DNA of 64,000 bases, taken from contig NZ_ABEA03000135.1 in NCBI RefSeq assembly GCF_000171235.2, positions 1 to 64,000 of the forward strand, read 5' to 3'. The stretch is from Geminisphaera colitermitum TAV2 (lineage in GTDB: Bacteria; Verrucomicrobiota; Verrucomicrobiia; Opitutales; Opitutaceae). Of this stretch, positions 17,652 to 29,100 are shown one piece after another. Below the pieces are notes generated by a model. That model was not told where the DNA came from. It did no database searches and was given only the letters and a program-made list of their open reading frames with translations. The position numbers and the translations under genes were made by a program. Numbering within the stretch: position 1 is the first letter of the stretch; every line of letters begins with the position of its first letter.

Positions 17652-18728
17652 ATGAACAACATCACGTCCGGCGCGCCTGTCGCTTCCAACGTTTCCCTCC
17701 CCCCCCCCCCTGCCAGCAATGCACGACGTCTCGGCGTGTCGTTTGGCTTCAATGCCCCCAACGGCTACTTTTCCTCCGATGCCGCGCGCGTCGAGGTGGA
17801 CCGCATGACGGCGCTGGGCGTGCGTTGGTGCGTACTCATTCCGACGGTGTTTCAGGACACCGCGAGCAGCGAGGTGCAGTATCGACATTTTACCTACACA
17901 CCGGACGATGCCGAGTTGCGGCGCGTGATCGACCTGCTGCACTCGCGCGGCATCCATGTGCATCTGCGCCCGATGCTCGAAACGCTCGATGGTCACGGAC
18001 GCAATCAGGTGTGGTTCCCCCCTGATCGCGAACGCATCCCGGGGCGCGTGTCGCGCCATCGCGCGGCGTGGTTCGATGGGCTTATCGCCCGCACTCTGCA
18101 CTATGCGCGCATTGCGCAGGAATGCGGTTGCGAGTGGTATGGACTCGACAGCGAACTCGACCGCATGGTGGACGAAAACGACCACTGGAAACGGGTCATT
18201 GCCGCTGCGCGTAGTGTTTACCGCGGGCCCATTGACTCGTGTCATACGCCGCAGGTGGATGTATTGGCGGAATTGCGACGCCGGGCCGACCATTGGTTTT
18301 ACGATCTCGACGGGTTGAGTGTGAGTTTTTACCGGCAGGCGGCTGACCACGCTGGGGCGACCGTGGACGAGATGGTCGCCAAACTTTCGTCATGGCTTCC
18401 CTACTACCGCGACGTGGCAACGATCTTCGCGAAACCGTTCTGGTTTGGCGAGACAGGATGCACGTCCTCGACCGGCGGCGCGATGTCGCCGAGCGGTTGG
18501 CGCGGTGACGGGCGTTATGCGCCTGACGAGCAGGCCAATTTCCTTGAGGCGGTGTGCCGCGTGTTTTCGCCGGAGCCGTGGTGGCGCGGATTTTATTGGT
18601 GGAAATGGGAGGAGCAGTCCGACCGTGTCCAATTCAAGGACGATCCGGCGGGCGACAAGGGTTTCATCCTCCATGGCAAGCCGGCGGCAGAGCTCTTTCG
18701 TTCGTGGACACAGCGACTGGGCGGGTGA
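17652..18728 (+). CDS. GH113-like glycoside hydrolase
   Basis: 358 residues from the ATG at 17652; no secretion signal, so cytoplasmic. It is a TIM-barrel protein: GVSFGFNAP near the start, WYGLDSELD with a candidate acid/base Glu, and PFWFGETGCTSSTGGA with a candidate nucleophile Glu, ending in GFYWWKWEEQ. This order matches GH113 mannanase-type enzymes. A C12 tract at residues 17-20 lies before the catalytic domain. It is divergent from the IclR gene and followed by a deacetylase, so the pair may process an acetylated glycan. Confidence 0.72.
   Translation: MNNITSGAPVASNVSLPPPPASNARRLGVSFGFNAPNGYFSSDAARVEVDRMTALGVRWCVLIPTVFQDTASSEVQYRHFTYTPDDAELRRVIDLLHSRGIHVHLRPMLETLDGHGRNQVWFPPDRERIPGRVSRHRAAWFDGLIARTLHYARIAQECGCEWYGLDSELDRMVDENDHWKRVIAAARSVYRGPIDSCHTPQVDVLAELRRRADHWFYDLDGLSVSFYRQAADHAGATVDEMVAKLSSWLPYYRDVATIFAKPFWFGETGCTSSTGGAMSPSGWRGDGRYAPDEQANFLEAVCRVFSPEPWWRGFYWWKWEEQSDRVQFKDDPAGDKGFILHGKPAAELFRSWTQRLGG
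17699..17710. repeat. C12 tract in the GH113-like gene
   Basis: Encodes four prolines near residue 18; in frame. A length change would abolish nearly the whole protein. Confidence 0.9.
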
Positions 18729-18737
18729 GCGGGAGGA

Positions 18738-18754
18738 GGGGGGGGGGGGGGGGG
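18738..18754. repeat. G17 tract between hydrolase and deacetylase genes
   Basis: Seventeen G starting nine bases after the stop of the GH113-like gene, inside the 134-base spacer before the deacetylase. It is non-coding. It could affect transcription read-through or form a G-rich structure in the transcript. Confidence 0.9.
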
Positions 18755-18862
18755 CGGCGGGTCAGGAAACCTGCCCTCCTTGGCCGAAACCGTCGCTCCG
18801 CTGGCTTGTCATGGTTGGGCGATGGTTCAGAGTGGCGGTTTTGTTTCACCGAATTTTCGCCC

Positions 18863-19768
18863 ATGAGCACGCTTTCGAATCCATGCACTGCCAATGCCGC
18901 CGCGACTGCAACGAAACCTTCGCGCGTTGAGATTTGCGCCTTCCCGGGAGGGAAACGCATCGCCGTCACCACGAGTTTCGATGACGGCCAGACGTTCGAC
19001 CGGCGCATCGTCGCCGCCTTCAACCAGTGGGGACTCAAGGGCACCTTCAACGTCAACTCGGGCAAACTCCAGCGCACCGGCAAGCCCGCCGTCGAACAGG
19101 CCGGGCGTGGCGTGCGCACCTACCTTGATGCCTCCGAGGTTGCGGAGCTTTTTCGCGGACATGAGGTGGCGGTGCATACGGTGACGCATCCGTGGCTGGA
19201 GCGGCTTGATCCGCTGCAAATCGCACAGGAGGTTTTGGAGGACCGGCGGGCGTTGGAGGAACTGGTCGGTTATCCGGTGCGCGGCATGGCGTATCCATTT
19301 GGCACCTACAACGAGCGGGTGATCGAGGTGCTGCGAGGGTTGGGCATGGTTTACAGCCGCACGACGCAAAACTCCGACAAGTGTTTTCCGCCTGCCGAAC
19401 CGCTGGCGTGGCCGGCGACGGCGCACCAATACAACGTGGATGCGGCGGGCGACGACGTGCCGGCGCGTTTCACGAAATGGCACGCCAATCCGCGCGCCAA
19501 CGGCGTGTTTTACGTGTGGGGTCACGCCTACGAGTTTGACGACCGCGACGACTGGGCGGGCGTGGAGCGCATTTACAAGCCGCTCTCCGGGAAGCCGGAC
19601 GTGTGGTATTGCACGAACATCGAGTTGTTCGACTACGAGGCGGTGCGTCAGCGGTTGGTGCTGTCGGCCAACCGTAATCTCGCGCACAACCCGAGCGCGC
19701 TCACGGTGACGCTCAATGTTGATGGCCGCTTGGTGGACGTGCCGCCGGGGCAGACGATACGGTTGTGA
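18863..19768 (+). CDS. Polysaccharide deacetylase (NodB homology) family protein
   Basis: 301 residues from the ATG at 18863; the open frame runs further upstream through the G-tract but that part looks non-coding. NodB motif 1 is TTSFDDG (about residues 34-40) and the metal-binding motif 2 is HTVTHP. MAYPFGTYN and the Trp-containing late motif (FTKWHANPRANGVFYVWGH shortened) complete the fold. Such enzymes remove acetyl groups from sugars. No signal peptide, so it is probably cytoplasmic and works with the GH113-like enzyme. Confidence 0.85.
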   Translation: MSTLSNPCTANAAATATKPSRVEICAFPGGKRIAVTTSFDDGQTFDRRIVAAFNQWGLKGTFNVNSGKLQRTGKPAVEQAGRGVRTYLDASEVAELFRGHEVAVHTVTHPWLERLDPLQIAQEVLEDRRALEELVGYPVRGMAYPFGTYNERVIEVLRGLGMVYSRTTQNSDKCFPPAEPLAWPATAHQYNVDAAGDDVPARFTKWHANPRANGVFYVWGHAYEFDDRDDWAGVERIYKPLSGKPDVWYCTNIELFDYEAVRQRLVLSANRNLAHNPSALTVTLNVDGRLVDVPPGQTIRL

Positions 19769-19814
19769 TCCTACGGCTTTGGGCACGTTCGTTGTCCTCG
19801 CCGGGTGCAACACC

Positions 19815-19970
19815 GTGATGTCAGGCACCGGAGGGCGGGTCTCCTGACCCGCCAGACGCGGCCGCAGCCGCGCCCATCCGTATCGTAATCCTGTATTCGG
19901 ATGGGCGAGGCTCGCTGACGCGAGCCTCGCCGTCGGGTCAGGAGACCCGCCCTCCGGTGCCTGACATCAC
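19815..19970. repeat. 156-base palindromic interspersed element
   Basis: A near-perfect inverted repeat: the left arm starts GTGATGTCAGGCACCGGAGG and the right arm ends with its complement, with an internal smaller hairpin (GGCGAGGCTCGC region). A second copy is at 45931-46093. It lies in the 385-base gap between the deacetylase and the giant gene; the rest (19971-20153) shows nothing recognisable. No coding capacity, MITE- or REP-like; it could also act as a terminator. Confidence 0.85.
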
Positions 19971-20153
19971 GTTGAGTTGCCCCGTCCTCGCCCGCGCATG
20001 GAATCCGATCTCGCTGTTCGATATTCAGGAAGTTTGCGTTGGGTTCATGCCCATCTGCGGGCAGTGTAATATCAGGCGTTTACCCGACTATGTTTTCGCC
20101 AGAGGGGGTGATAAGATCGGCTCCTTGGAAGCTCTGGAGCTACCACTGACATT

Positions 20154-23100
20154 ATGAGAACGCTCTCCTCGCATCGACCACTTACGCTACTATCCATTGT
20201 TTCATTCGCCAATGAATCGGCGATGCGCGCTCTCATGTTCGCAACCGCACTGGCAATGGCGTTTTTGCTCTCATTTATTGTTACTGGTCAGGCGATTGGC
20301 TCTACTTGGACTGGTGGGGCTGGAAACACCAATTGGTCGGCTGCGGGCAACTGGGACAACAGCATCGTCCCGAATGCGCCCGGTGCCAGCGCCGAATTCA
20401 ATTCCGCCACCACGCCCAGCCTCTCCGGGCAAACCATTGCGCTCGGGGCTGACCGCACGCTCGACGCATTTATCGTCAATCTTGCCGCTACTGCGCACAC
20501 GCTGAATTTCTCAAGTGCGAGCAACACATTGATCTTCAACAGCGGCACGGGGGCTCCTTCCAGTTTTACATTCAACGGCAACGGCTCGCTTACCATGGCG
20601 TCCAAGCTGGCGCTCGCCAACGACCTCAACCTCTTCAACAACAGCGGCGGCAGCGGCAGAATTACCTTTAACGGAGGCATCAATCTGGATGCCAACGCCA
20701 TGAATATTAACGTGCTATCGACCGGAGGACTCGTGACGATCAACGGCATTATCAGCGGCACGGACGGCACCCTTACCAAGACCGGCACCGGCACCCTTGC
20801 GCTCAACGGAGCCAATACCTTTTCCGGCGGCGTGACCTTGTCGAACGGCACCCTTCTGCTTGGCAACAACGCGGCTCTCGGCACAGGGCGCGTCTCTGTC
20901 AACGGCGGCGCATTTCAAATCGCCGCCAACCGCACCCTTGGCAACCTCTTCGATTTCTCGGCTGATTCCACGCCGCAGTTTCTCGGCAATTCCGGCAACA
21001 TCTACACCTTCGACGGCAGCGGTGCCTCCACTCTCGACGGCACATCCACATTCCAGATTGCCTACGGCGTCACCACGACCTTTGGGCCCAACCACGCCCT
21101 TGTCGATTCGACTGCCCCCGGCGCGACGCCCGGCAAGCTCGTCAAGGACGGCAGTGCAGGCACCCTGATTCTTTCCTCCGGCAATTCGACTTACTCAGGA
21201 GGCACCGACGTGCGTCTCGGCAAGCTCGCCACCGCCACCCTCGACAGCGGAAAAAACGTCACGCTTGGCGCGGCAAAAAACGGCGAAAACTACTTCGGTG
21301 TCGGCGATATCACGGTCAGTCAGCTCGGCACCACGCTCGACATCAACGGCGCCACCGCCGGCAACACCCGGGTCACCCTTGCTGGCAGCACCCTCACCCT
21401 TGCCGACAATGCCATCATGAAGATCAACAACGGTGCCAGTTTCGCTCTCAAAGGCGGCACCCTCTCCGGCGGCTCCTCCGGCACGGCAGGCGACCTCGTC
21501 CTCACCGGCAACCTGCTTTTCAATGGCACCAACCTTTCCAACACCGGGGGCATTGATTTTATTTTCGACTCCGTTGGTGCCACGGCCCGCACCATTTCCA
21601 CGGACATCTCCGGTTACGAACTCACAGACACCGACCTCAATCTCATCAAACGAGGCACCAACGTCCTCGCCTTTTCTTCCGCCCCTGCGACATCCCTGTC
21701 GAGCTTCCACACCCGCGGCGACGTCCGCGTCGAAGACGGCACGCTCGACTTCGGTTCAGTGACGACCCTTTCCGCCCGCCAACTCGCCCTTGCCAATAAC
21801 GCCACGGTCGCCTTCGGACGCGACAATCAGGTCTCTCTCGACACCGCTCTTGCCCTGCTTGCGCCGACCAACACCAGCACCACCCGAGGCAAGCTAACCC
21901 TCAACGACACCTCGCAAACCTTTGCCAGCCTCTCCCTTGCTTCCAATGCCAGCCTCGCCGTCACTGACTGGGGCAAAAACATTCTGGCCAACAAAACCAT
22001 ATGGGACGATGCCTCCGACAAGGCGCACATTTACGTACTGGCTGACCCCAACCTCTCAGCGGCAGAGCTTGCACGCATTTCTTTTACTGGCGTATCACGC
22101 TCATCAGTAGTGACCAACAATGGTGGCAAATACGAAATCGCCCCCTATCTCGCCGACATTTCCCGTTGGAATTCCTCCTCTGCTGGCAACACCTTCACTT
22201 GGCTCAATGAACAAGACTGGGACGGCGGTGTGCCCAATACCTCGGGAATGACGGCCAACATGACCTTCTCCGGTTCTACCGCCAGAACCATGTCGCTCGG
22301 CAGCAATACATTCCATGTCGCAAGCTTGGACTTTAATCTCTCTGGAGCCAGCACAAGCCTCACCTTCAACGGAACCAGCACCTCAAACCGAGGCATCCTC
22401 AAAATCGACAATGGCATCGCAGATAAAAATTCTGTGGTGAAATATGTTGGCAGCGCCACCTCCCAAGTGATTTTTGGCAACACCTCACGTGTTGATATCG
22501 ACGATACGGTTGAGTTTAATATTACCTCAAACAAAACCGCATCGCTCTCTAATCCCGCCTGCTACGACATCAATTTTACAGCCAATACGCTTTATGGAAC
22601 TGGCGACATTATCAAAACTGGCACCGGCTCACTCCGTATTGATACACAATCAGGTGCAGGAGCCTATTCTGGCACGATCCATTTGGTAGAGGGCATACTT
22701 TTTATTCCGGGTGGCAGCACGGGTGCAACGATCGGAAATGCTACCATTTCCATTGATGGAACAGGCACTGTTGCAATGGCCGCTCCTAATCTGCCAAACT
22801 TAAATAAGTTCATCATAAACAGCGACTTCACCGTTCAGCATAACGGCATGGCCGGCTCCCCTGTGATCTTTGGCTATTCCGGCGACGTGGCCCTCAATCA
22901 AGCTAGCACCACCATATCTGGAAACACAGGTCGCTATACCTTCAACTTCGATTTCGTCGATGGCGCTGATCAAACCGGAACGGTGCTCAGCTCCGCACTA
23001 ACATTCAAAAATGGGAATGGTACTATTGGACAGATTGATCTCAATGGAGACCATAGCACATTTTCCGGAGGTCTAACGATTGCCAAAGGTATCTACGCTG

Positions 23101-26100
23101 CGAATACAAACCTTCAAAACAATCTTTTGATCGGCAAGAGGGAAGGCACTCTTGTCGGATACACTGATTACACAAACTATCTTGGCAGCGGTGTGCTCAA
23201 TATCGGCAGCGGGCATAAAACATCAGGAACTTACGGCCTTTTTGTTAAAAACAACGGTTACGATACACTTGTTGCTGGCACAATAAACATGACAGATGAT
23301 GGCGCCCGTCTCAATTTTGTGAAGGGAAACTCCAGCGTCAGTGGCAACGTCCTTTTCAGTGGCGCGAACGCCAAATTCGTTAATACCTCCGGTGCTGGCA
23401 CCGTATTCCTTATTTCCGATGGCAACCTTACGTTTGAAAACGGGGCGTCTCTCAATTACGGAACTGGTTCAGTCGGGAACATTAACCTGGTAATGAATAC
23501 CGCTGGTTATGATACAGTGCTAAAAAGCGATGCTCCGCTCATCTTGGGTGGCTCATCGGCAGATTTAAAGTCGCATAGTGCCAGTTCAATGTTGAACAAG
23601 ACCGGGACTGGCCGCACCACTCTTGAAACCAGTCTGACTGCCTCTACCATCGCAGTAAATTATACACCATCTGGCGTCACTCCCGAACAAGGCAGCATCC
23701 TGGATCTTGGCAGTGCATCTAATGTTGTTTCCGGCCTCAACCACAGTAACAGTCAGCTTGTCGCTTACACCGGAGGTACCATCGAGACGAATCAGGCCAA
23801 TATTAATATTTACAAAGTCACGACCGCCGGTGGCACGATTCGTCTTGGTTCGGATAATAAAATATCTTCCATTATTGATGGAAGCATGACTAACACCAAT
23901 TTCGCGCTTTCACTCCAAGGCGGCAAGTTTGATGCCAATGGTTACAAACAACAATTTGGTAGGCTCAATATAACAACAACTGGATCCACTATCGATATCG
24001 GAAAGAACACAGGCGGACTCACCTTTGAGAGCCTTGTTATGGATGCGGCGCCCGGACTGCTCTACATGATGAATTCCGCTTCGGACGGAAAATGGGCATC
24101 CAATGCAAGCAACATTGATCAATATGGTTATTTCCGTATTTTAACATCTAGTCTGACTGGCACCTTGATCAATAATTTGCTGAACAACATGCATTTCGTT
24201 GGCTATGAAGATGCCGATACATTCACGTCTGGCAATTACACCTATTTTACTCCTGGCCAGAACCAACTCTTCGAATGGCTCGGAAACAACGACCTCGACA
24301 GCAATGGCTTCCAGCAAAACGACAACTGGTCTCCCGTTGGAGCCTCTACAATTCCAAATGCTGCTGGCTCGATGGCCTTGATTCACAACTATGATACAGC
24401 CCTGAATGGAAAAACCATCCTGCTCAACGGCACCAACACGTTTGGCGGCATCAATATCAAAGCCAATATCAACCAGGCCTTCACCATCGCTGGCACAAGT
24501 GGCAGCAAACTCATATTGGATAACAATGGCAACGGTGCCAAAATCAGTTATGATAACAAAGCCGTTTCTGCCAGTGCGCCTGTTATAGCAGCCGACTTGG
24601 AACTTCGGGATAATCTGACCATCGATACTATTGGTAATACAAAATCAGCCAATGCATCAGGCAATACCGGCGTCGGCGAAGACCTTTGGGGACGCCTCAC
24701 CACCACCGGTGTCATCAGTGGCAATTATGGAATCACCAAAACCGGTGTCGGTCTCTGGCAAGTGGGTGATAATCTGACCGCCAATTCTGTCCTCAATAAT
24801 ACCTACACGGGCGAAACGCTCTGGCTTGATGGTGGTATCGTCATAGGTGCATCAGGCACGCTCTTCGGCACCAATAGCCTGCATGTTTCCGGCCCGGGCT
24901 CACACATATTGCATGCCACGGTGGGTCGCAGTTATACCATTGACACACCATTATTTTTGGATGCGGATCTGCAATTCGCCTACACCACACGCCAGACGCA
25001 GGCCAATGCTCTTATCCAATTTGGCAGCCACGATCCCGCCAAGAATACCAATGGATTGATTGGCTCCGGAATAAAAACCATATCAAGCGCAACCAATGCC
25101 GGTGACGGAGCCTACCTCTATATTCGTCAAAACATGGTTGGTGTTGACGACACCAGTGGCCTGCGCGTCATGGGCAGGCTCGCACTGTCTGGCAATAATA
25201 CCTTCAAAGGTGGAGTTGAACTCGGTTCCGGCCACTTGTATATTGGCAGTGACACGGCGTTGGGTAGTGGCACCTTTACGATCACGGGCAGTCCGACGAT
25301 TCGCGCTATAGACGGAAAATCCAATGCAACAACTACGCCTCCTGTGACCACACGGATTCTGCAGAACCGCTTGGATTGGAGTGGCGGCGTCATGCTCAAT
25401 GGTGGCAACTTCAGCTTTACGCATGCTGGCACCAGTCGCCTTGGCAGTGGCATGTTCTCTATAACAAGCCAAAACTCTGTTGGCGGCCAAAATCTTGTTT
25501 TCGGCAAAGACCACATTTTCGTCGATGCTGGTGTGGGTGTCGCAAACAAGAGTGGATTCGAGATTACATCAATCTCCCAGAAATCACCGAACGACCGCCT
25601 GACCATGCGCTTTGAAGGCGGCGACAACACCTTTTCCGAGGGCCTTAATTTCCGTCAGGTCACGATGAGCGAGCAATTGCATGACAATGCCTTCAGTCTC
25701 CAACTCGGCAGCTCGTCTACAAGCAACGATAACGGACGCACCGTTGCCAAAGGTCCGATTGGTACTGGCACACTCACGCTCGGAGGCGTCAACACCGTCA
25801 TGGATGCAGGCGTTTATGCCTATAACAACGACGTCACTCTTCACAATAAGCTGGAGATCAACGTTGCCAGACTCCACACAGGCGTAATCAACGAAGCCAT
25901 TGGCACAGGCAGTAATTATAACAATTTCTCCAATAACAACGGACAGGTGCTCACCTTTGCCTACAATGGGGCGGTCAACCTCACACGCGACCTGACCATT
26001 GATGCCAAATCCGGCTTCACCGTCTTTTCTGCCGACACCCAGCTTACTGGAAACGCCAAACTGACCAAAACTGGCGAAGGCTACCTCCAGCTAATCGACC

Positions 26101-29100
26101 CCCACAACAACTATACAGGCGGAACGTCCATCAAGGCAGGCGGCATGATTGTTGGCGATGGTAACGTTCACGATGGCACAAGCGGAGACATCTCCATTGG
26201 TGCTAAACGCGTTGCTGGCACAGGCACCCCCCTGGGCATAGGCACCCTCTCTATTTCCGACAGCGGCCAAGGCCTTGCCATTCGTATTGCTGATGGCCAC
26301 TCCGCTTACCTGACCGACGCCAACTTACTCATCAAAGACGGCACAGGCATCCGCCTCGGCTCGTCCACCGCGCCCGGTGCCATCCTCCCCGGAGAACCCG
26401 CCTCCTGGGGTAACAACGCCCGCCTTGTTATCGGCACGCCAGATGGCACCGCGCAACGCATCGGACGCGCAGTTGACGACAACCTCAGTGTACTCGGCAT
26501 CCTTCGCACCGTCTCTGATACCAGTGCCATCGTTAAAACCGGCACTGGTGTAACCACTGCGGCTGTCAATTTCGACACCGCCAACCTCATCATCGAACAA
26601 GGCACGCTTGCACTCGACGCAACCAACCTCCTACGCGACACCCGCAAGCTCACCCTTGACGGCGGCACCCTTTCCCTTGGTGGCCACAACCAGACCCTTG
26701 CCGCCGGTTCGATCCTCGACATGACCAACAGTTCCCGCATCGACTTCGGCAACACCCCCTACGACACCAAACTCACCTTCTCCGACCTCGCGCTCGTCGA
26801 TACCGGCAGCAGCTACCTCTTTGGTTCCACTGGCAATGCCGACCTCATGTTTGACGTCACCAACTGGAACGGCCTCGCCAGCGGCAACGGCGTTGACCAA
26901 CTCCTCTTCACGAACTTCTCCGGCGAAGTTGATAAACGCATCCGCAACATCACTTTCAACTACGGCACCAGCGGAGCCAAAGTCATTGCCCTGGGCAACG
27001 GCCTCTACGAACTCGTTGCCACCTCGGTTACCTACGAATGGCAAGGCAGCTCCTCTTGGGAAGTGGACGGCGGCTGGACCCGCCCCGGTAACCCCAGCAA
27101 AATCGGCGACTCTGCCCTCTTTGGAGACCTCGATCCGGAGCTTAACGGCAAAACCATCAACACTGGCACCACCAAACAACTCGGTGCCATTGTCGTATCC
27201 AACACCATGGGAGCCGCCTTCACCATTGGTAACCCCGGCAGCCAGCTCACACTCCAAGGCGAACTCCCTGAAGACGACGTCCACATTCGCATCACTCCCG
27301 AATCCAACGCCTCCCCCACCATCGCCGCCAACCTGATCCTTGCCAACAACCTCCGCGTTAACCACGAAGGCACTGGCATTGCCACCCTCTCCGGCCAGAT
27401 CACCGACGCCGGCGTCGGCATCAACGCCCCAGCCAGCCTCACCAAACAAGGCGACGGCATCCTCCGCATCACAGCCGGAACCAGCACCTACCGCGGCGGC
27501 ACCATCCTCGAAGACGGAACACTCCAAATCGGAGCCAGCAGCTCCATCTCCGGCGGAGCCGTGACCAACGGCCCCCTTGGCACCGGCCCCCTCACCGTGA
27601 CCAACGGCACCCTCGAAGCCATCAACGCCGCCCGCACCCTGCACAACGCCATCGCACTCTCCGGCGACATCGCCATTGCCGGCCCCCGCGCCCTCACGCT
27701 CCAAGGTGCTGGCAACAGCGCCGCCACCCTTGCCGCCAGCACCACCCTCGACATCGCCAACCCCACCGGACGCCTCTCCATCGGCACCGGCTACGGAGCC
27801 AACGGACTTACCGGCGCAGCCAACGCCCGCCTCACCAAAACCGGCGCAGGCCTCCTCGATCTCCAAGGAGCCAACACCTATGCAGGCGGCACCACCGTGC
27901 AACAAGGCACCCTGCGCCTCGGCCACGGCTCTGCCGCAGGCACTGGCGACATCGCCCTTGCCGCCAACACCACCCTCAACCTCGACTTCTCCAACGGCAC
28001 CATCGCCAACACCCTTACCGGCACCGGCAGCACCAACATCCTGGGCCAGAACATCGCCCTCGCCACCAACGCTGCCAGCTACACCGGCAACTGGCACGTA
28101 GCCGCCAACGCCAGTGCCACCATTACCGACACCAACAACCTCGGCGCCGCCAGCACGCTCAACCTCAACGCCCCCACCGCGCGCCTCACCATCGCCCCCA
28201 CCGCCACCGGCAACTACACCTTTGCCAACACCCTCAAAGGCAACGGCACCCTCGCCGTCAACCTCGCCAACGCCACCGACACCTTCACCCTCGCCAACAA
28301 CCCCGCCACCTCCGCCTTCAACGGCACCCTCCGCCTCGACCGCTCCACCTTCGCCCTCGACGCTGCCGCCAGCACCCGCCTTGCCAACGCCACCCTCTCC
28401 CTCGGCACCGGCAACACCACCACCGTTACCGACGGCATCCAAACCACTGCCAACCTCACCCTCGACGGCGGCAAACTCATCTACCCCGGAGCCACCCTCC
28501 CCTCATCGACGATCTCGACCGGTATCATCAACACCACTACACTCGCGCTCAACAGCGGCAGCGTGCAACTCGACATCCGCGCTACCCCCCCCCCCCCCTC
28601 CTCAACGACCGACGCCAACCTCCTCGAACAAGACGACCGCGTCCTCGTGACCCTCATCAACGCCAACACCGTCACAGGCAACGCCGCCAACCTCACCCTC
28701 CTCGACGCCACCGGCACCGCCATCACCACCCCCCGCACCCAAGCCATCACCCAAACAAACACCCACGTCGCCAACGCCATCTACGACTACTCACTCGCCA
28801 CCACCAACGGCACTGGCTCCAACGGCCTCTACCTCAACTACGGCCTCACCCAAATCGACATCCTCAACGGCAAAGCGCTCACCCTCACCGAACGCGCCGG
28901 AGCCACAGGCAACGCCGCCGACATGAACGCCCTCATCACCGGCACCGGCGACCTCAACATCAACGCCACCAACACCATCTCCCTCTCCCGCCAAAACACC
29001 CACACCGGCGAAACCCAAATCACCAACGGTATCCTGCGCGCCAATACCACCGACATCATCGCCAACAGCACCCGCGTCACCCTCGCCAACACCGGCACCA

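Noticed and set aside
26631-28442. 603-residue minus-strand frame within the giant gene
   Set aside because: Almost only Gly, Val, Ala and Glu; it is the reverse reading of the repeat codons.
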